Source: Bryoerythrophyllum caledonicum
Taxonomy: Eukaryota > Streptophyta > Bryopsida > Pottiales > Pottiaceae
Direction of reading: 5' to 3'
NCBI GenBank assembly: GCA_963971425.1
Contig: OZ020523.1
Coordinates: 21,681,105 to 21,745,104, forward strand
DNA length: 64,000 bases
The notes beneath the pieces are model-generated. The model had not been told where the DNA came from, did not search any database, and saw nothing but the letters and a program-made list of their open reading frames with translations. The position numbers and the translations under genes are program-made. Position 1 is the stretch's first letter, and every line of letters starts with the position of its first letter. Positions 47,399-57,902 of this stretch are shown here, piece after piece.

Positions 47399-49371
47399 CT
47401 ACTTCCGGGCCAACTCCTCGAGTCTCTTCCGCTCCTCCCTCCTCTTGCGCTTCTTGGAACTCCAGCTTGAAGTCGGGGTGGGCGCGGCTGCTGCAAGTGC
47501 CACCAATGGCGCAAACACATCGGTGGGAGGCGTGGGTTGGCCAATCGTTGCCCTCAACAAGGTTTCTCTCGAAGGCAAGGAGGAATTCGGGCCATCCGGG
47601 GTGATTGACACAGTAATCATGCCCGGATGTGGCCCGGATCGTGTCGGAGGGGCCGATGCTTGACTCGGGGTGCCCATGATGATATCCTGGCCAAATATCT
47701 GTCCTGGAATGTACAAGTAAGAGGAACTCTCACTTGCGGTCTTCCCAATGTGAAGTCTGCTCTGCAAAGGGGCTACAATCGGCGTAGTGCGCGGGGAATC
47801 ACCGAGTGACAACTGGCGAGGATGCACGAGAAGTGGTGGCTCCATCGCAACCCCCGGGCGTTCTTTCCAACCGCTCTACATCGGTGTGGTGACCTCCGAA
47901 GGGAAGGGTCCTACCTGGTCCTTCGAACTTGCGAGTGGAGGGGACAGATCCGGGTTGTCAAGGTCCACCACTTCTTTCTCCTTCCGCGAGCCGTGATCAC
48001 CGAGGTGACGCTCCTCCGGGTTGGTCTCCGAATCCGAGTCCCCATCCTTGTCGGAACTGTCGGAGTCTTCCACAAACTTGGATAGAATGTGAGTGAGATT
48101 GTTCACCAATAACCGCATGTTGGCATAAGCCGCCTCAACCTTCACGGTTTGCTCCATCACGAAGGCAATCACCCGCTTGCTGGAATGTAGTCATCCCTCT
48201 CCAATCGAGCATCAAACATCTTGGCTTCCAATACCACATCTGCGGGAAAACGTAATGCTTCGTCTACTTGTTGTAACGCTGACGCCGAGGCATTGGCTTG
48301 GAGAAGAGCCGCCTTGCAACTTCTCTCTGCTTCCGACGCTCGACTCCTTACCATTGACACCTCGAGCGTTAGTCGGTTAACCTTCTGCTCCATGAGACAA
48401 AGATCGCCAGCTCCTCTGACCTTCTCCTTGATCGCAGCGATCAACCCTTCACGAGGAGGGTTACCCACCAAGCTGCTCGCTTGTCCCAAGGTCCTATCCG
48501 AGTCTTCCACATATACGCGAATGGCCTTGAGTAGCTCGGAGGTTGGATACGACTTGCCTCTAAGTTGTGCCGGTCCGGCGGCTGCGGTGCGGATGGCTGC
48601 GCGGGTGCAGGTGGAGGGGGCTCCTCCCTGTCTCTGTCTCTAGCACTTGGGAGGTGGTACAATCTCCTCTCCAGACTGTGATGAGCTGCTCCCTCCTTCA
48701 GACCCCGGTTCGGGTTCTGATTTTGTCCCCTCAAACTTCTTCATCATAAGTTGCGTTCCGTATGCCATGTCCTCCTCCGGAATTGTCTCCTTGGAATGGT
48801 GATATAGGTGGATCTGAAATGGGTAGAGGGGTGCACACTTGACATTGTGAATGCTCCTGGTCAACCAAATCACCACATCCTTCATGATGATGGCCCAATT
48901 CTCCACTCTCTCGCCAAGGTAGGAGCCATACACGGTGTTCGCGAGAGTAACCGTCACTCGGGTAGGTTTCTCGGGGTGTATGATGGGTACAAGGAATGCG
49001 AAGATCCGTCGGGCGCGGGGGTCCGTGCAATCTTGTACTGCATACCCATTCTTGGCGTCCTTGGTACCGAACCTCCCCTTGGCATACTCCTCCTTCGTAC
49101 TCGTCCATCCCGCCCCTTGTCGCGGAAACCCGTACACCTCTTGCCACCTCCCCATGGTCCACCGATCTGGACAAGCCCGAATGCTATTTCCATAGGGTAC
49201 CGGCAAGAGATCTTGCAGCATCTCCTGCACCGTGGACTTTACCCAAAAACTCCAACAGAACTCCATTAGAGAAAGACATCCCATGCGGAGGAGATCCTCT
49301 CTGAGCTCGGTGAGCTTCCGAGGGTCCTTGGAGATGACTGGGCAAATATCCTTCTTCCCGGATGGCACCAA
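47399..49371 (-). pseudogene. LTR-borne ORF, full length (right LTR)
   Basis: The frame starts at an ATG at 49371 and reads about 650 residues to a terminal KKRKRREERKRLEELARK stop at 47399, with interruptions: TAG at 48640-48642, a small indel near 48170-48185 (absent in the left LTR) and TAG at 47876-47878. The N-terminal ~240 residues look globular (for example GRWQEVYGFPRQGAGW and IHPEKPTRVTVTLANTVYGSYLGERVENW). A Ser/Gly/Glu linker follows, then a probable coiled coil and an acidic patch. It runs in the same direction as gag-pol. I recognise no family; the role is unknown. Confidence 0.55.
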
Positions 49372-49672
49372 CTAAGAGGCCATTTGATTCAGGTGGTAAG
49401 GTTTTCTCTTCTTGACCCTCAGCTAATGCCCTCTCCTCACGGTGGTCTCCTTAAACACGGTTGACCCGGAGACTCAAGTACTGGAGCTCTTCTTTCTTCG
49501 GACTGCTAGAGCTCTCCTTTCTGATGGCTGCTGGAGTTCTCCTTCCCTCGGGTTGGCCCGGATTTCCCTGTTCCTCGTGTTACCAAAGGGTGTAAGTGGA
49601 CGTACCTTTCTTTGAGATGGTGCCTCTCCTCACGTGGGTGTCGGCTTTCTCGTTAGTCGGTGCTCTTCCTTG

Positions 49673-50226
49673 CTTGTATGCTGGCCCGGAGCCTCGTGCT
49701 CTTCTTCTTCACGTTAGTGCTCCCTCGTTTGCATGCTGGCCCGGAGCCTCGGTACTCCTCGTCTTCACGTCCGTGCTCCCTGGATGGCCCGGAGCCTTGG
49801 TGCTCCTTGTCTTCACGTCCGTGCTTCCTGGATGGCCCGGAGCCTCGGTGCTCCTGGTCTTCACGTCCGTGCTCCCTAGCTGGCCCGGAGCCTCGGTGCT
49901 CCTGGTCTTCTCGTCCGTGCTCCCTGGCTTGCCCGGAGTTCGTGGTTGGTGTCGGTGCTCCTTGCTGGACCGGGACCTCGATGCTCCTCGTCACTTGTAT
50001 GATGGCCCGGAGTTCGTAGTTGGTGTCGGTGCTCGTTGCTAGCCCGGAACGTCGATGCTCATGGTCTTCACTTGTATGCTGGCCCCGGAATTTGTGGGCG
50101 GTATTGATGCTTCTTTCCTTCACGTCTGTGTTCCCTCGCTAGTCCGGAGCCTCCTTTGCCGACTGCTGGCCCGGAGTTCGGTGCTCCTGGTCTTCACGTC
50201 CGTGCTCCCTGGATGGCCCGGAACCT
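49673..50226 (+). repeat. ~48-bp minisatellite with tggcccgga core (right LTR, U3 side)
   Basis: This array corresponds to 38520-39025 with one extra 48-bp unit near 49862-49909. Confidence 0.85.
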
Positions 50227-50675
50227 CCCTCCTCTACTGCTGGTGCTCACTCGCTCGCTGGTGATGATCTTCCTCGTCGGGGCCGTCTTTATTCCCGGTG
50301 GTCCTTGCGGTGGGAGTCTTCCTGGTCCCTTCTCGTCTCGCTTCTTCTCACCTTCCGGACCAGATTCGGTCTCCTTCCTTCTTACGGGCCAGATTCGGGT
50401 TCGTGCGAGTTGGCCCGGTTGACGGCATTCCCTGTCTTTTGGTCTTTATGTGGGTTTGGGCCCGAGGGACTGTTTTTAGGTTAGAGTCTAAGTCATAGCT
50501 CTAGGTCCCTTCTTGCTACTATTAAGGCTTTCATAAAAGCCCCGTATTCCTCCTATCCTAATCTTACTTAAAGATTAATCCCGAGTGGGAATAACCTTCT
50601 AGCCTAGCTCTCTTACCTTATTTTAATACCTATATCTACCTAACTAAAAAAAAACGAGAAATTTGTGGTACGACA

Positions 50676-50680
50676 AGTGT
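50676..50680. repeat. Right TSD of Gypsy element A (agtgt)
   Basis: It matches 16292-16296. Confidence 0.9.
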
Positions 50681-51950
50681 CAATCCGACCATTCCCGACA
50701 CTCCGCATTTGGTGAGGCATTTGATCCGCGTTGTCATTAATAATGGACGTCATTGACCCCATCGCTTGTATAGTGGCAAGCCGTGGGTGCTTGATGCCCT
50801 TGTTATCGTGAGTTGCATTGATGATTCCTCTACTGAAATGTCCGATGTACATGCGAAACGTGGACTTCCAAATTCCATAAATCATATACCATGTAACGGA
50901 GCAGATCTCCGTTCCCAATAGCATGACGTACTTTCTCTTCCGGTCCACATTAGTGCAGTGGAACTGCCCGTCTACCGAGATTGCATACTCCTTTCTGCCT
51001 TCAATGGATTTGTCATAGATTTTTTGTCTAAGAGAAAGAGTTTGGGATTGTTGTAAATATTGACAGCATCGTTTGGGACAGCACCTTTCCGAGCTGACTT
51101 TGCGAATTCTGTCGTGCGTTGTCCTCTTGGTGTACAAGGATTCCTTCTTGTTAAGGTCTTGCTATCGGAAAATGAAGCGGTAAGGCTCCTTCGCACGACC
51201 CCCTAAATGAGCACGAGAATCAGGTTGTATAGGCTGGGATGCAAAATGATCAATTGATCTTTTCAAAGACCGCCCGGAAGGAAAACAACATTCAAGAATG
51301 GACCATGATTCATGACTCATAATTCTCTCTGTGTCCCCTACATAAACGTCGAGGACAATTACACCAATATTATCTTCTCCCAAGCATCCACTACGGAAAT
51401 GATCCGCTGATAACGCGGCCATGATTGTTTTCCCAGAGCAGTGCACCAACCCATTTCCGTCCAACCGCTGCACTTCGAGTCCAACCCAACGCTCTTGTGG
51501 TACAAATGGAGACTTTTCGGACCGGAGATCTCCGGTTGGAATCATGACATCCGCCCTTCTCCACAGGACGGTCCGCCAGAGTGTGTGAACAAGTGAATCG
51601 TATCCGCGTTGCAAGAGAATGGGTGGTAATTCTTCCGCCGTGGACGTTATGGCCGTTGGTCTAAGTAATACAAACTCACTGGAATGGACTGGTATGTCAA
51701 CTTCAAGCCATTGTCCCACGAGGTGAACCTCAACAATGGACGCTTCTCCAATTTTGCCTGAACCTGGCCTCATAAGGTTCACGAACATTCCTGACCACAA
51801 AACCTCCAACCTTCCAGTAGACTCTTGGGATGGATCATCTTCTTCCGTGTAATTCACATGTCCAAAATCGGGGCACTGAGCTGCGACCATGGCAAGGTCG
51901 TCCGAGTCACTCTCCCACCAATCTGAGTCAGACATACTCCCGTGCTGCAT
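50676..51950 (-). pseudogene. H DUF7869-like gene, 5' exon
   Basis: The minus-strand frame starts at an ATG at 51950 and reads a Ser/Asp-rich start (MSDSDWWESDSDD) and a long unassigned domain. After an in-frame TAG at 51162-51164 it continues with a Cys-containing segment (SSERCCPKRCCQYLQQ) and the conserved-looking block EICSVTWYMIYGIWKSTF, which I recall just upstream of the DUF7869 domain in related proteins. The exon runs into the Gypsy LTR at 50676 and resumes in the same frame at 16296. Total coding length with the 15994-14638 exon is about 2.7 kb. The H palindrome at 51522-51535 lies inside this exon, in frame. Confidence 0.6.
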
Positions 51951-52345
51951 CGGTGGATGTTCGGCTGGTGGCTAATGCCCTCAATGAGAGAATGAGTGGA
52001 TGTATATACGAACTGGATGACCAAGGTCGATATCGTCGGCTGGGCTAGCCGGAGATCTCTGGATGAGTGGATAATGATCAACAACGACGACTTGTTGTTT
52101 AAGTAAGAAAGAGAAGGGTGGAGCTAGAAGTTCCATTCGTATCTAACTGGAGATCTTCGGTTAATCAGAACCAGGCGATTGAGAAAACTTTCTATGAACA
52201 TTTCACACTAGAGTAGCCGGAGATCTCCGGGAATCCTGCGTTCGAAGAATATGACAGCCACATGATTCAAGGGGAGCAACTGTGGTTAGCAAGCGAGCTT
52301 GGCAGAATCCAGACTAGCACGGCATGAACAACCGGAGATCTCCGG
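51522..52345. repeat. Dispersed palindromes CCGGAGATCTCCGG, middle cluster
   Basis: Perfect copies lie at 51522-51535, 52217-52230 and 52332-52345. Variants lie at 52049-52062 (one change) and 52147-52160 (two changes). Apart from the first, they lie upstream of the DUF7869-like start codon at 51950, in the probable promoter region. Confidence 0.9.
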
Positions 52346-53403
52346 TTGGCTATTGTTTTCTTGATCGAAACACCAACCGTACAAAATATTCGCGGGTGTG
52401 GCAGAGAGATATAGTTGCAAAACCCGGTTAACAGTTCGGATACACACGCCAAGCAATTACGTCATCTTAATTCTCGAGTCGAATTAAATTACGGCTTCCG
52501 GGCTATGACTGTATCTCCGGAGACAAATTAGTTACAGAATCACTACACGATAGTTCCTGATCGACTCAAAGGTCAGAATGAAACACAATCTTCACCAATC
52601 CTCACAAATAGACAGCGGATACGGAATTTTACGAGGAAACATACTTAACATTCCTGGAATAATGTCAAATCGTTTCCCTACAGTTATCTAGCATGATGTC
52701 GCGCACGCAAACACTCTCACTGACTTGCTCAGCTCCCACAGTATCCCAAACCTCTAGAGCAAAAAATGATGAGAGCTGAGTTAAAGGATACTCTTATCAA
52801 CCTTCCCATCACCTCCTGGAATTAAAATTTAGGCGCTCAAATTTGAAACGAATCTTGGGCATGCATGTTCCTTCAAACTAACTGCTGTACACCATCATGA
52901 TAGTGCACATTCTGCGAGGTGCCCACGACCGAGGCCACATTCCACTCATGATAATAAAAGGCTCGTACTCTTGGGATGACCGCATTGTAAGGAAACCATC
53001 TAGTTCCTAGAGTGCTGCAAATTAGAAAACAGAAGATGAAGTATGCCCCATGATGTATCTTTAAATATACTAGGGCCGTATCACGTCTTAGACTAAATCA
53101 CAGTATAATGTAATCGTATTGGACTTCTCGTACTCACCTTTGTGAATGAAATTATATCTTACCCAAGGAAAAGAGTCGGCCCTCCGCTGCCCACTAGTAT
53201 TGTTCATCTGGCATTACAAGACTCAAGTAGAATGTCGGCATTCGTTACCAATTTGAATGATCTCCAATATTTCCTAGTTTAACAGAAGTTATATGGATGC
53301 TTAAGAAGATACGTGCACAAATAACTGAGCAGATGCTTTTAAAAGTACAGCAACTCGGTCCTATGAATTCGGGTACAGCTTCTATGTTCAGGCTGGATTG
53401 TGC
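52346..53403. other. Noncoding part of H or its flank
   Basis: No gene is supported. The last clear palindrome is at 52332, so the boundary of H on this side, or a further insertion before 57.2 kb, lies somewhere in this interval. Confidence 0.35.
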
Positions 53404-53510
53404 ATTAGGGTTTAGGGTTTAGGGTTTAGAGTTCAGGGTTCACGGTTTAGGGTTTAGGGTTTATAGTTCATGGTTTGGGGTTGAAGGTTAAGGGTTAAGG
53501 GTTCACGGTT
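53404..53510 (+). repeat. Degenerate plant-type telomere-like repeats (TTTAGGG)n
   Basis: About 105 bp are composed of tttaggg units and variants (ttcaggg, ttcacgg, ttaaggg). A shorter patch recurs at about 56343-56362. It may be an interstitial telomeric sequence. Confidence 0.8.
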
Positions 53511-54195
53511 CATCTTGGAAGGTTCTGAGTTCATGAAGGTTGAGGGCTTATATCACCTATAAATCTATAAATTAAAATTATTTTATAACTATGAACTATA
53601 ACCTTAAATTTATCGATAACTATAACTTTAAAAAAAACTGGATACAATAGAGTGCAAGAAAATTTAGCGAGAATTGAACAATAACTATTTAAAACTTTGA
53701 TACATTATAATTTAGTTAGAGGGAGAATAAGGAAGAGAGGGAGAGTAATGGATTTAATTTTAGAGTAGACTAGCTGTTGGCGCTTGCTTTGCAATGCATT
53801 AGCCCATCCATTTTAATGTATTTTTAATATTAAAAAGTATTAAAAAATGAAAGGTGGAATGGTTCACTATAGTGTTGACAACGCGGTTGACTGTAGCGTT
53901 TTTGTAGTTCACTGCATGGTTGACTACGCGATAGTTCACTCCGTGGTTTACTGCGCAAATTATGATTTTAGTAGTATGACTAGGAGTTGGCGCTTGCTTT
54001 GCAATGCATTAGTTCAACCATTTTAATGTAGATTTTATATCACAAAATATTTAAGAAAAAAGGTAACAACAATCTACATAAAATATAAATATATCTTTGA
54101 AACCTATGCATGGATTTTAATAATGTAATAGAATAGAATAGAAAACAAAATAATACTATTACAATAGTAGTATAGTACAATATTATTAACTAAGG
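53511..54195. other. AT-rich spacer with a duplicated segment
   Basis: A segment containing gttggcgcttgctttgcaat and gcattag occurs at about 53775-53806 and again at about 53985-54012, indicating a local duplication of roughly 210 bp. No gene is seen. Confidence 0.5.
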
Positions 54196-55530
54196 ATGGA
54201 GATTGAGAAGGAGGGGAGAGTAAAAGTAAAATAAATTAAAAACAAGTGAGAGGGAGAGTAAGGGAAGGAGAGTAAGGAAGAATGGGAGAGTAAGAGAGGG
54301 AGAGACTTGAGGGATTCATTTTTAGAGTAGTTTATATTTTTAGAATATGTAATAAGGGGAATCTAAAAAAAATCAAAATTAGAAAAGAGATGGAGAGGGA
54401 TAGTAAGGAAGAGAAGGAGAGTAAGGGAAGAAGAGTAAGGGATAGGGAGAGTAAGAGAGGGAGAGTAAGCAAGAGAGGGAGAGTAAGCGAGGAAGAGTGC
54501 GGGATTGTTTTGTAGAGTAGTTAATTATTTTAAGAATGTGAATTTATTGAAACAAGGGGAAATCCAAAAATTTAAAATTCAAAATTAAAATAGAGATGGA
54601 GATGGAGAAGGAGAAGGAGGGGAGAGTAAAACTAAAATAAATAAAAAAACAAGTAGGAGGGAGAGTAAGGGAGGGAGAGTAAGGAAGAGAGGGAGAGTAA
54701 GAGAGGGAGAGACTTGAGGGATTTATTTTTAGAGTAGTTTATATTTTTAGAATATGTAATAAGGGGAATCTAAAAAGAAAATCAAAATTAGAAAAGAGAT
54801 GGAGAGGGAGAGTAAGGAAGAGGGGGAGAGTAAGGAAGGGAGAGTAAGGGATAGAGAGAGTAAGGGATAGGGAGAGTAAGGGATAGGGAGAGTAAGGGAT
54901 AGGGAGAGTAAGGGATAGGGAGAGTAAGGGAGGGAGAGTAAGGGATAGGGAGAGTAAAAGAGGGAGAGTAAGCAAGAGAGGGAGAGTAAGCGAGGAAGAG
55001 TGCGGGATTGTTTTTTAGAGTAGTTAATTATTTTTAGAATGTGAATTTATTGAAATAAGGGGAAATCCAAAAATTTAAAATTCAAAAGTAAAGTAGAGAT
55101 GGAGATGGAGAAAGAGAAGGAGGGGAGAGTAAAACTAAAATAAATTAAAAACAAGTAGGAGGGAGAGTAAATGAGGGACAGTAAAGAAGAGAGTAAGAGA
55201 GGGAGAGACTTAATGGATTTATTTTTAGAGTAGTTTTTACTTTTAGAATATGTAACAAGGTAATAGGGTAACCTAAAAAGAAAATCAAATGTAAAAAAGA
55301 GATGGGGAGGGAGAGTAAGGGAGAGGAAGAGTAAGAGAGGGAGAGTGCGGGATTTTTTTTAGAGTAGTAAGTTAATTTAAGAATGTGTAATTATTGAAAT
55401 CACAGGGAGTCTAAAAAATATTAGAATCAAGATTAAAAAAGAGATGGAGGTGGAGAAGGAGGGGAGAGTAAAACAAAAATAAGAAAAACAAGTGAGGGAA
55501 AGAAGGGAGGGAGAGTAACGGAGAGGGAGA
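54196..55530 (+). repeat. GA-rich satellite with higher-order structure
   Basis: The basic unit is gggagagtaag with variants, including near-perfect tandem runs of gatagggagagtaaggg at about 54850-54950. Larger blocks recur: an AT-rich linker with ttttagagtagttta at about 54325, 54729 and 55223, and agagatggagatggagaagg at about 54592 and 55096. This indicates higher-order units of about 400-500 bp. The minus-strand Leu/Ser/Pro-rich ORFs are artefacts. Confidence 0.9.
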
Positions 55531-57206
55531 TCAAACTTTTTCACTTATGTCGTTTTAAATTCAAATATAATGATTACTCTAATACCCAGTGAACCCGAGT
55601 ATCTACTCTAGTTGTATGTAATACCCATGAAACCGGATATCAATACCTCTTGTCACGCATGCTCACGTCATTGACAATGTCATGATTGTGAAATGTACAC
55701 GTTGTATATGTACGTGATTTCAGCTGATTTTTTACTTCACCTACTGTCATCATGAGCCGTCACACCCTTGAGCCGTCCAGCTTGTTTTCTTTGGGTTAGG
55801 GAAACTCCAAGCATCAACCATTTCTTGTTTTTTATGGGTAATGTCGTAGGTAGTGAGTGAAAGTAGCGGGAGGGGTTTTTTTTTCGTGGTTTGCGGAATC
55901 GGCGTCGACGCATTAGGTTAGGTTCGTATGCGCTGTGAGAGGCCGTTGGTGTGCGAGGTGAGTGCTGATTTAAGTGAGGAACATTGAGCGTACCGTTGAG
56001 AGGTTGTTATCTGGATATAGACTGAAGGTCGGAGAGCAGGATTGGAAGAGAGCAATTGAATTAGGAAGAAATTTGAAGAGCGCCTTGGTTCACCAGCAAA
56101 GAGGGAACGATGCTGTGGTTGAGGGTGGCGTCGACACGAACGACCACGACCTACGGGTGCGCCGATTCGGCAAGTGAAGAGGTATGTAACGTCTCAAAAA
56201 TGGCGTTCAGTGTCATCGGAGTTCGAAATTGCTTAGGACTGCTTAGAATCATCACTGGAGTAGGTGTAGGGTTCGATAAGCTCCATTAGGGTTCGAGAGA
56301 TTCGAATAGTACTTATGTTGTTAGTCGTTTGGGCGGAATTATAGGGTTTAGGGTATAGGGTTCTGGTGTTTTGTACATTCAGTTTAGAAGGGCCATAAAT
56401 GAGCATTTTATGCAGTGTTGAAATTTATTCCACAGAATTCTTGTCAATCAAAACTGGACCTTAAATTCTAGGGCATCTGAGTAATTGTAGAGTTTGTAGT
56501 TCTGAGTTGTTGAATGTTGATGTACTGCAGAGCTGTGTATACGCTTTGATCCAGAGCAGTTCTCGGAGGAGGTTGGAAAATGGCGACTACAGCAGGGACG
56601 TCAAGTGAGACTTCGTGGCATGGAAACCGATAAGTCCACAATTTTGAACTGTTTATGCTCAGACCGAGCGACCGTGTGGGGTTTCTTTTTTTGAATGAGT
56701 TTCGAATTAGTTTTTTTGTTACCGAGCGGGTGTATGACAATGAGGAATACTTGAATGATTAAGAGAAACCTCAGAAATTGCGTACTAGAATTCAGAAGTC
56801 TGTTTGGCTATAGTCGATTGGTTTTTTGTTGTCCCGTGAACATAATTGTATATCTATTCATGTATATGCGTGTGATTTTGGTATTCTATGAACGTTTGAA
56901 TGTGTTTGTCCATACTGAGTCTTTCAAGTTCGGTCCGATTTAATGTGAAAAGAGTAATCCATGTAGAATCGTCACATTTGGCGTTCCATCAAAACATTTG
57001 CGGATTCTATTTCTTGTGTGTAAGGTCGAGTTTTGAAAGCATTGTGTGAGCTTTTGATACATTTTTTTGTGTTTTCTATTATGTAACTTGTTTTGTGAGT
57101 ATGTCAAACTTCCAGAGTCATATGTCAAACTTCTCTGTGAATGATTGTGAATATACGCGTGATAGTCTGATGCGATTAGTACAATGTAAAGCCGTACTTG
57201 TTGTAG
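55531..57206. other. Unassigned region, possible 5' part of the H ParB-like gene
   Basis: A 67-codon ORF (55974-56177) and other short ORFs carry no motif. Splice-like sites occur but none can be phased with the exon at 57903. I make no gene call. Confidence 0.35.
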
Positions 57207-57670
57207 CTGGAGATCTCCGGCTGTATCCCGAATTGAATACGGAGATCCAATAATCAGCCGGAGATCTCCGGATGATGTCGCGGTCTTACGAATCTTAAAA
57301 TCCCTACACATGCGTTAGTAATTCTCAAAAATAGTCGGAGATCTCCGGACGTCACGAAGAAGTGTATTTGCGCGTTGATGGAGATGTGAATATTGTGAAA
57401 CTCTTCATCAGGGTCATCATCCGGAGATCTCCGGTTTAGGGCAGAAATGGATCCGTCTGATTAGCAAGGATACGTTCCTGGACGGATGCACTCGACTTCC
57501 ACAAATCAGCCGGAGATCTCCGAATACTTTTGCGATGGGCTCGAACAAAATGGAACTTCCTTGTTGTTCTACATCCGACCTAGAGCCGGAGATCTCTAGA
57601 CGTTTCAAGTAAGCTTCGATACCGCCTCAAGAGGACTAAAGAACTTGGTTGCCCAATCGGAGATCTCTGG
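57207..57670. repeat. Dispersed palindromes CCGGAGATCTCCGG, right cluster
   Basis: Seven copies in 464 bp: 57207-57220, 57258-57271, 57335-57348, 57421-57434, 57510-57523, 57586-57599 and 57657-57670, the last two the most diverged. An eighth lies at 59307-59320 in the intron of the ParB-like gene. This is the densest cluster in the window and lies directly upstream of that gene. Spacings are about 51, 77, 86, 89, 76 and 71 bp, which looks roughly regular. Confidence 0.92.
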
Positions 57671-57902
57671 CTGTCGCGCATGCAAGATACTTTAAGCGAC
57701 TCGAGATCATTCGAGTTTCTGAAGATTCAATGATAGTGCAAAGACCTCCCCCTGCTGGCACTATGACATAGATTTAGAAGCTCGTTCCATGGATTCCATC
57801 CCTAGGAATATATCCGATTTAGAGTTACGGACTCCCCATAGGTGACCGGATAATTGCAGTGATTTCTAACTGCCTATGTGTTCTTTCAAAATCATCTTGT
57901 AG

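Larger units (their letters stand above)
16297..50675 (-). mobile_element. Ty3/Gypsy LTR retrotransposon, family A, rearranged and nested
   Basis: The element is transcribed on the minus strand: 5' LTR at 45655-50675, primer-binding site at 45632-45649, gag-pol from 45087 down to about 39725, and 3' LTR at 37584-39474 plus 16297-19350. The 3' LTR is split by an 18.2-kb MULE. The LTRs are unusually long (~5.0 kb), end TGTCGT...ACGACA, and contain their own ORF and minisatellites. The 3' half of integrase and the polypurine tract are missing, and 250 bp of flanking H sequence sit between pol and the 3' LTR. Flanking TSDs agtgt match. The element interrupts an exon of the H DUF7869-like gene. 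Confidence 0.92.
45655..50675 (-). repeat. Right (5') LTR of element A, 5,021 bp
   Basis: The plus strand starts TGTCGTTG beside the PBS and ends GGTACGACA beside the TSD agtgt. In element orientation it is TGTCGT...ACGACA. It is uninterrupted and contains the 16-bp array (45870-46141), an LTR-borne ORF (49371 to 47399) and the ~48-bp array (49673-50226). LTRs this long with internal coding capacity are unusual for Ty3/Gypsy elements. Confidence 0.93.

Noticed and set aside
39475-50925. Taking the whole repeated block, to 39724 on the left and 50925 on the right, as the LTR
   Set aside because: That would give mismatched flanks (agtgt against tgacg) and no polypurine tract. The true LTR end is at 39474 and 50675, where the TSD agtgt and the LTR termini fit. 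The extra 250 bp is H sequence.
51162-51950. A stand-alone gene unrelated to the DUF7869-like gene
   Set aside because: The frame continues past the TAG at 51162 into the Cys-rich block and then across the Gypsy insertion, so it is better read as the 5' exon of the same gene.
54739-54975. Leu/Ser/Pro-rich minus-strand ORF
   Set aside because: It is a translation of the GA-rich satellite.
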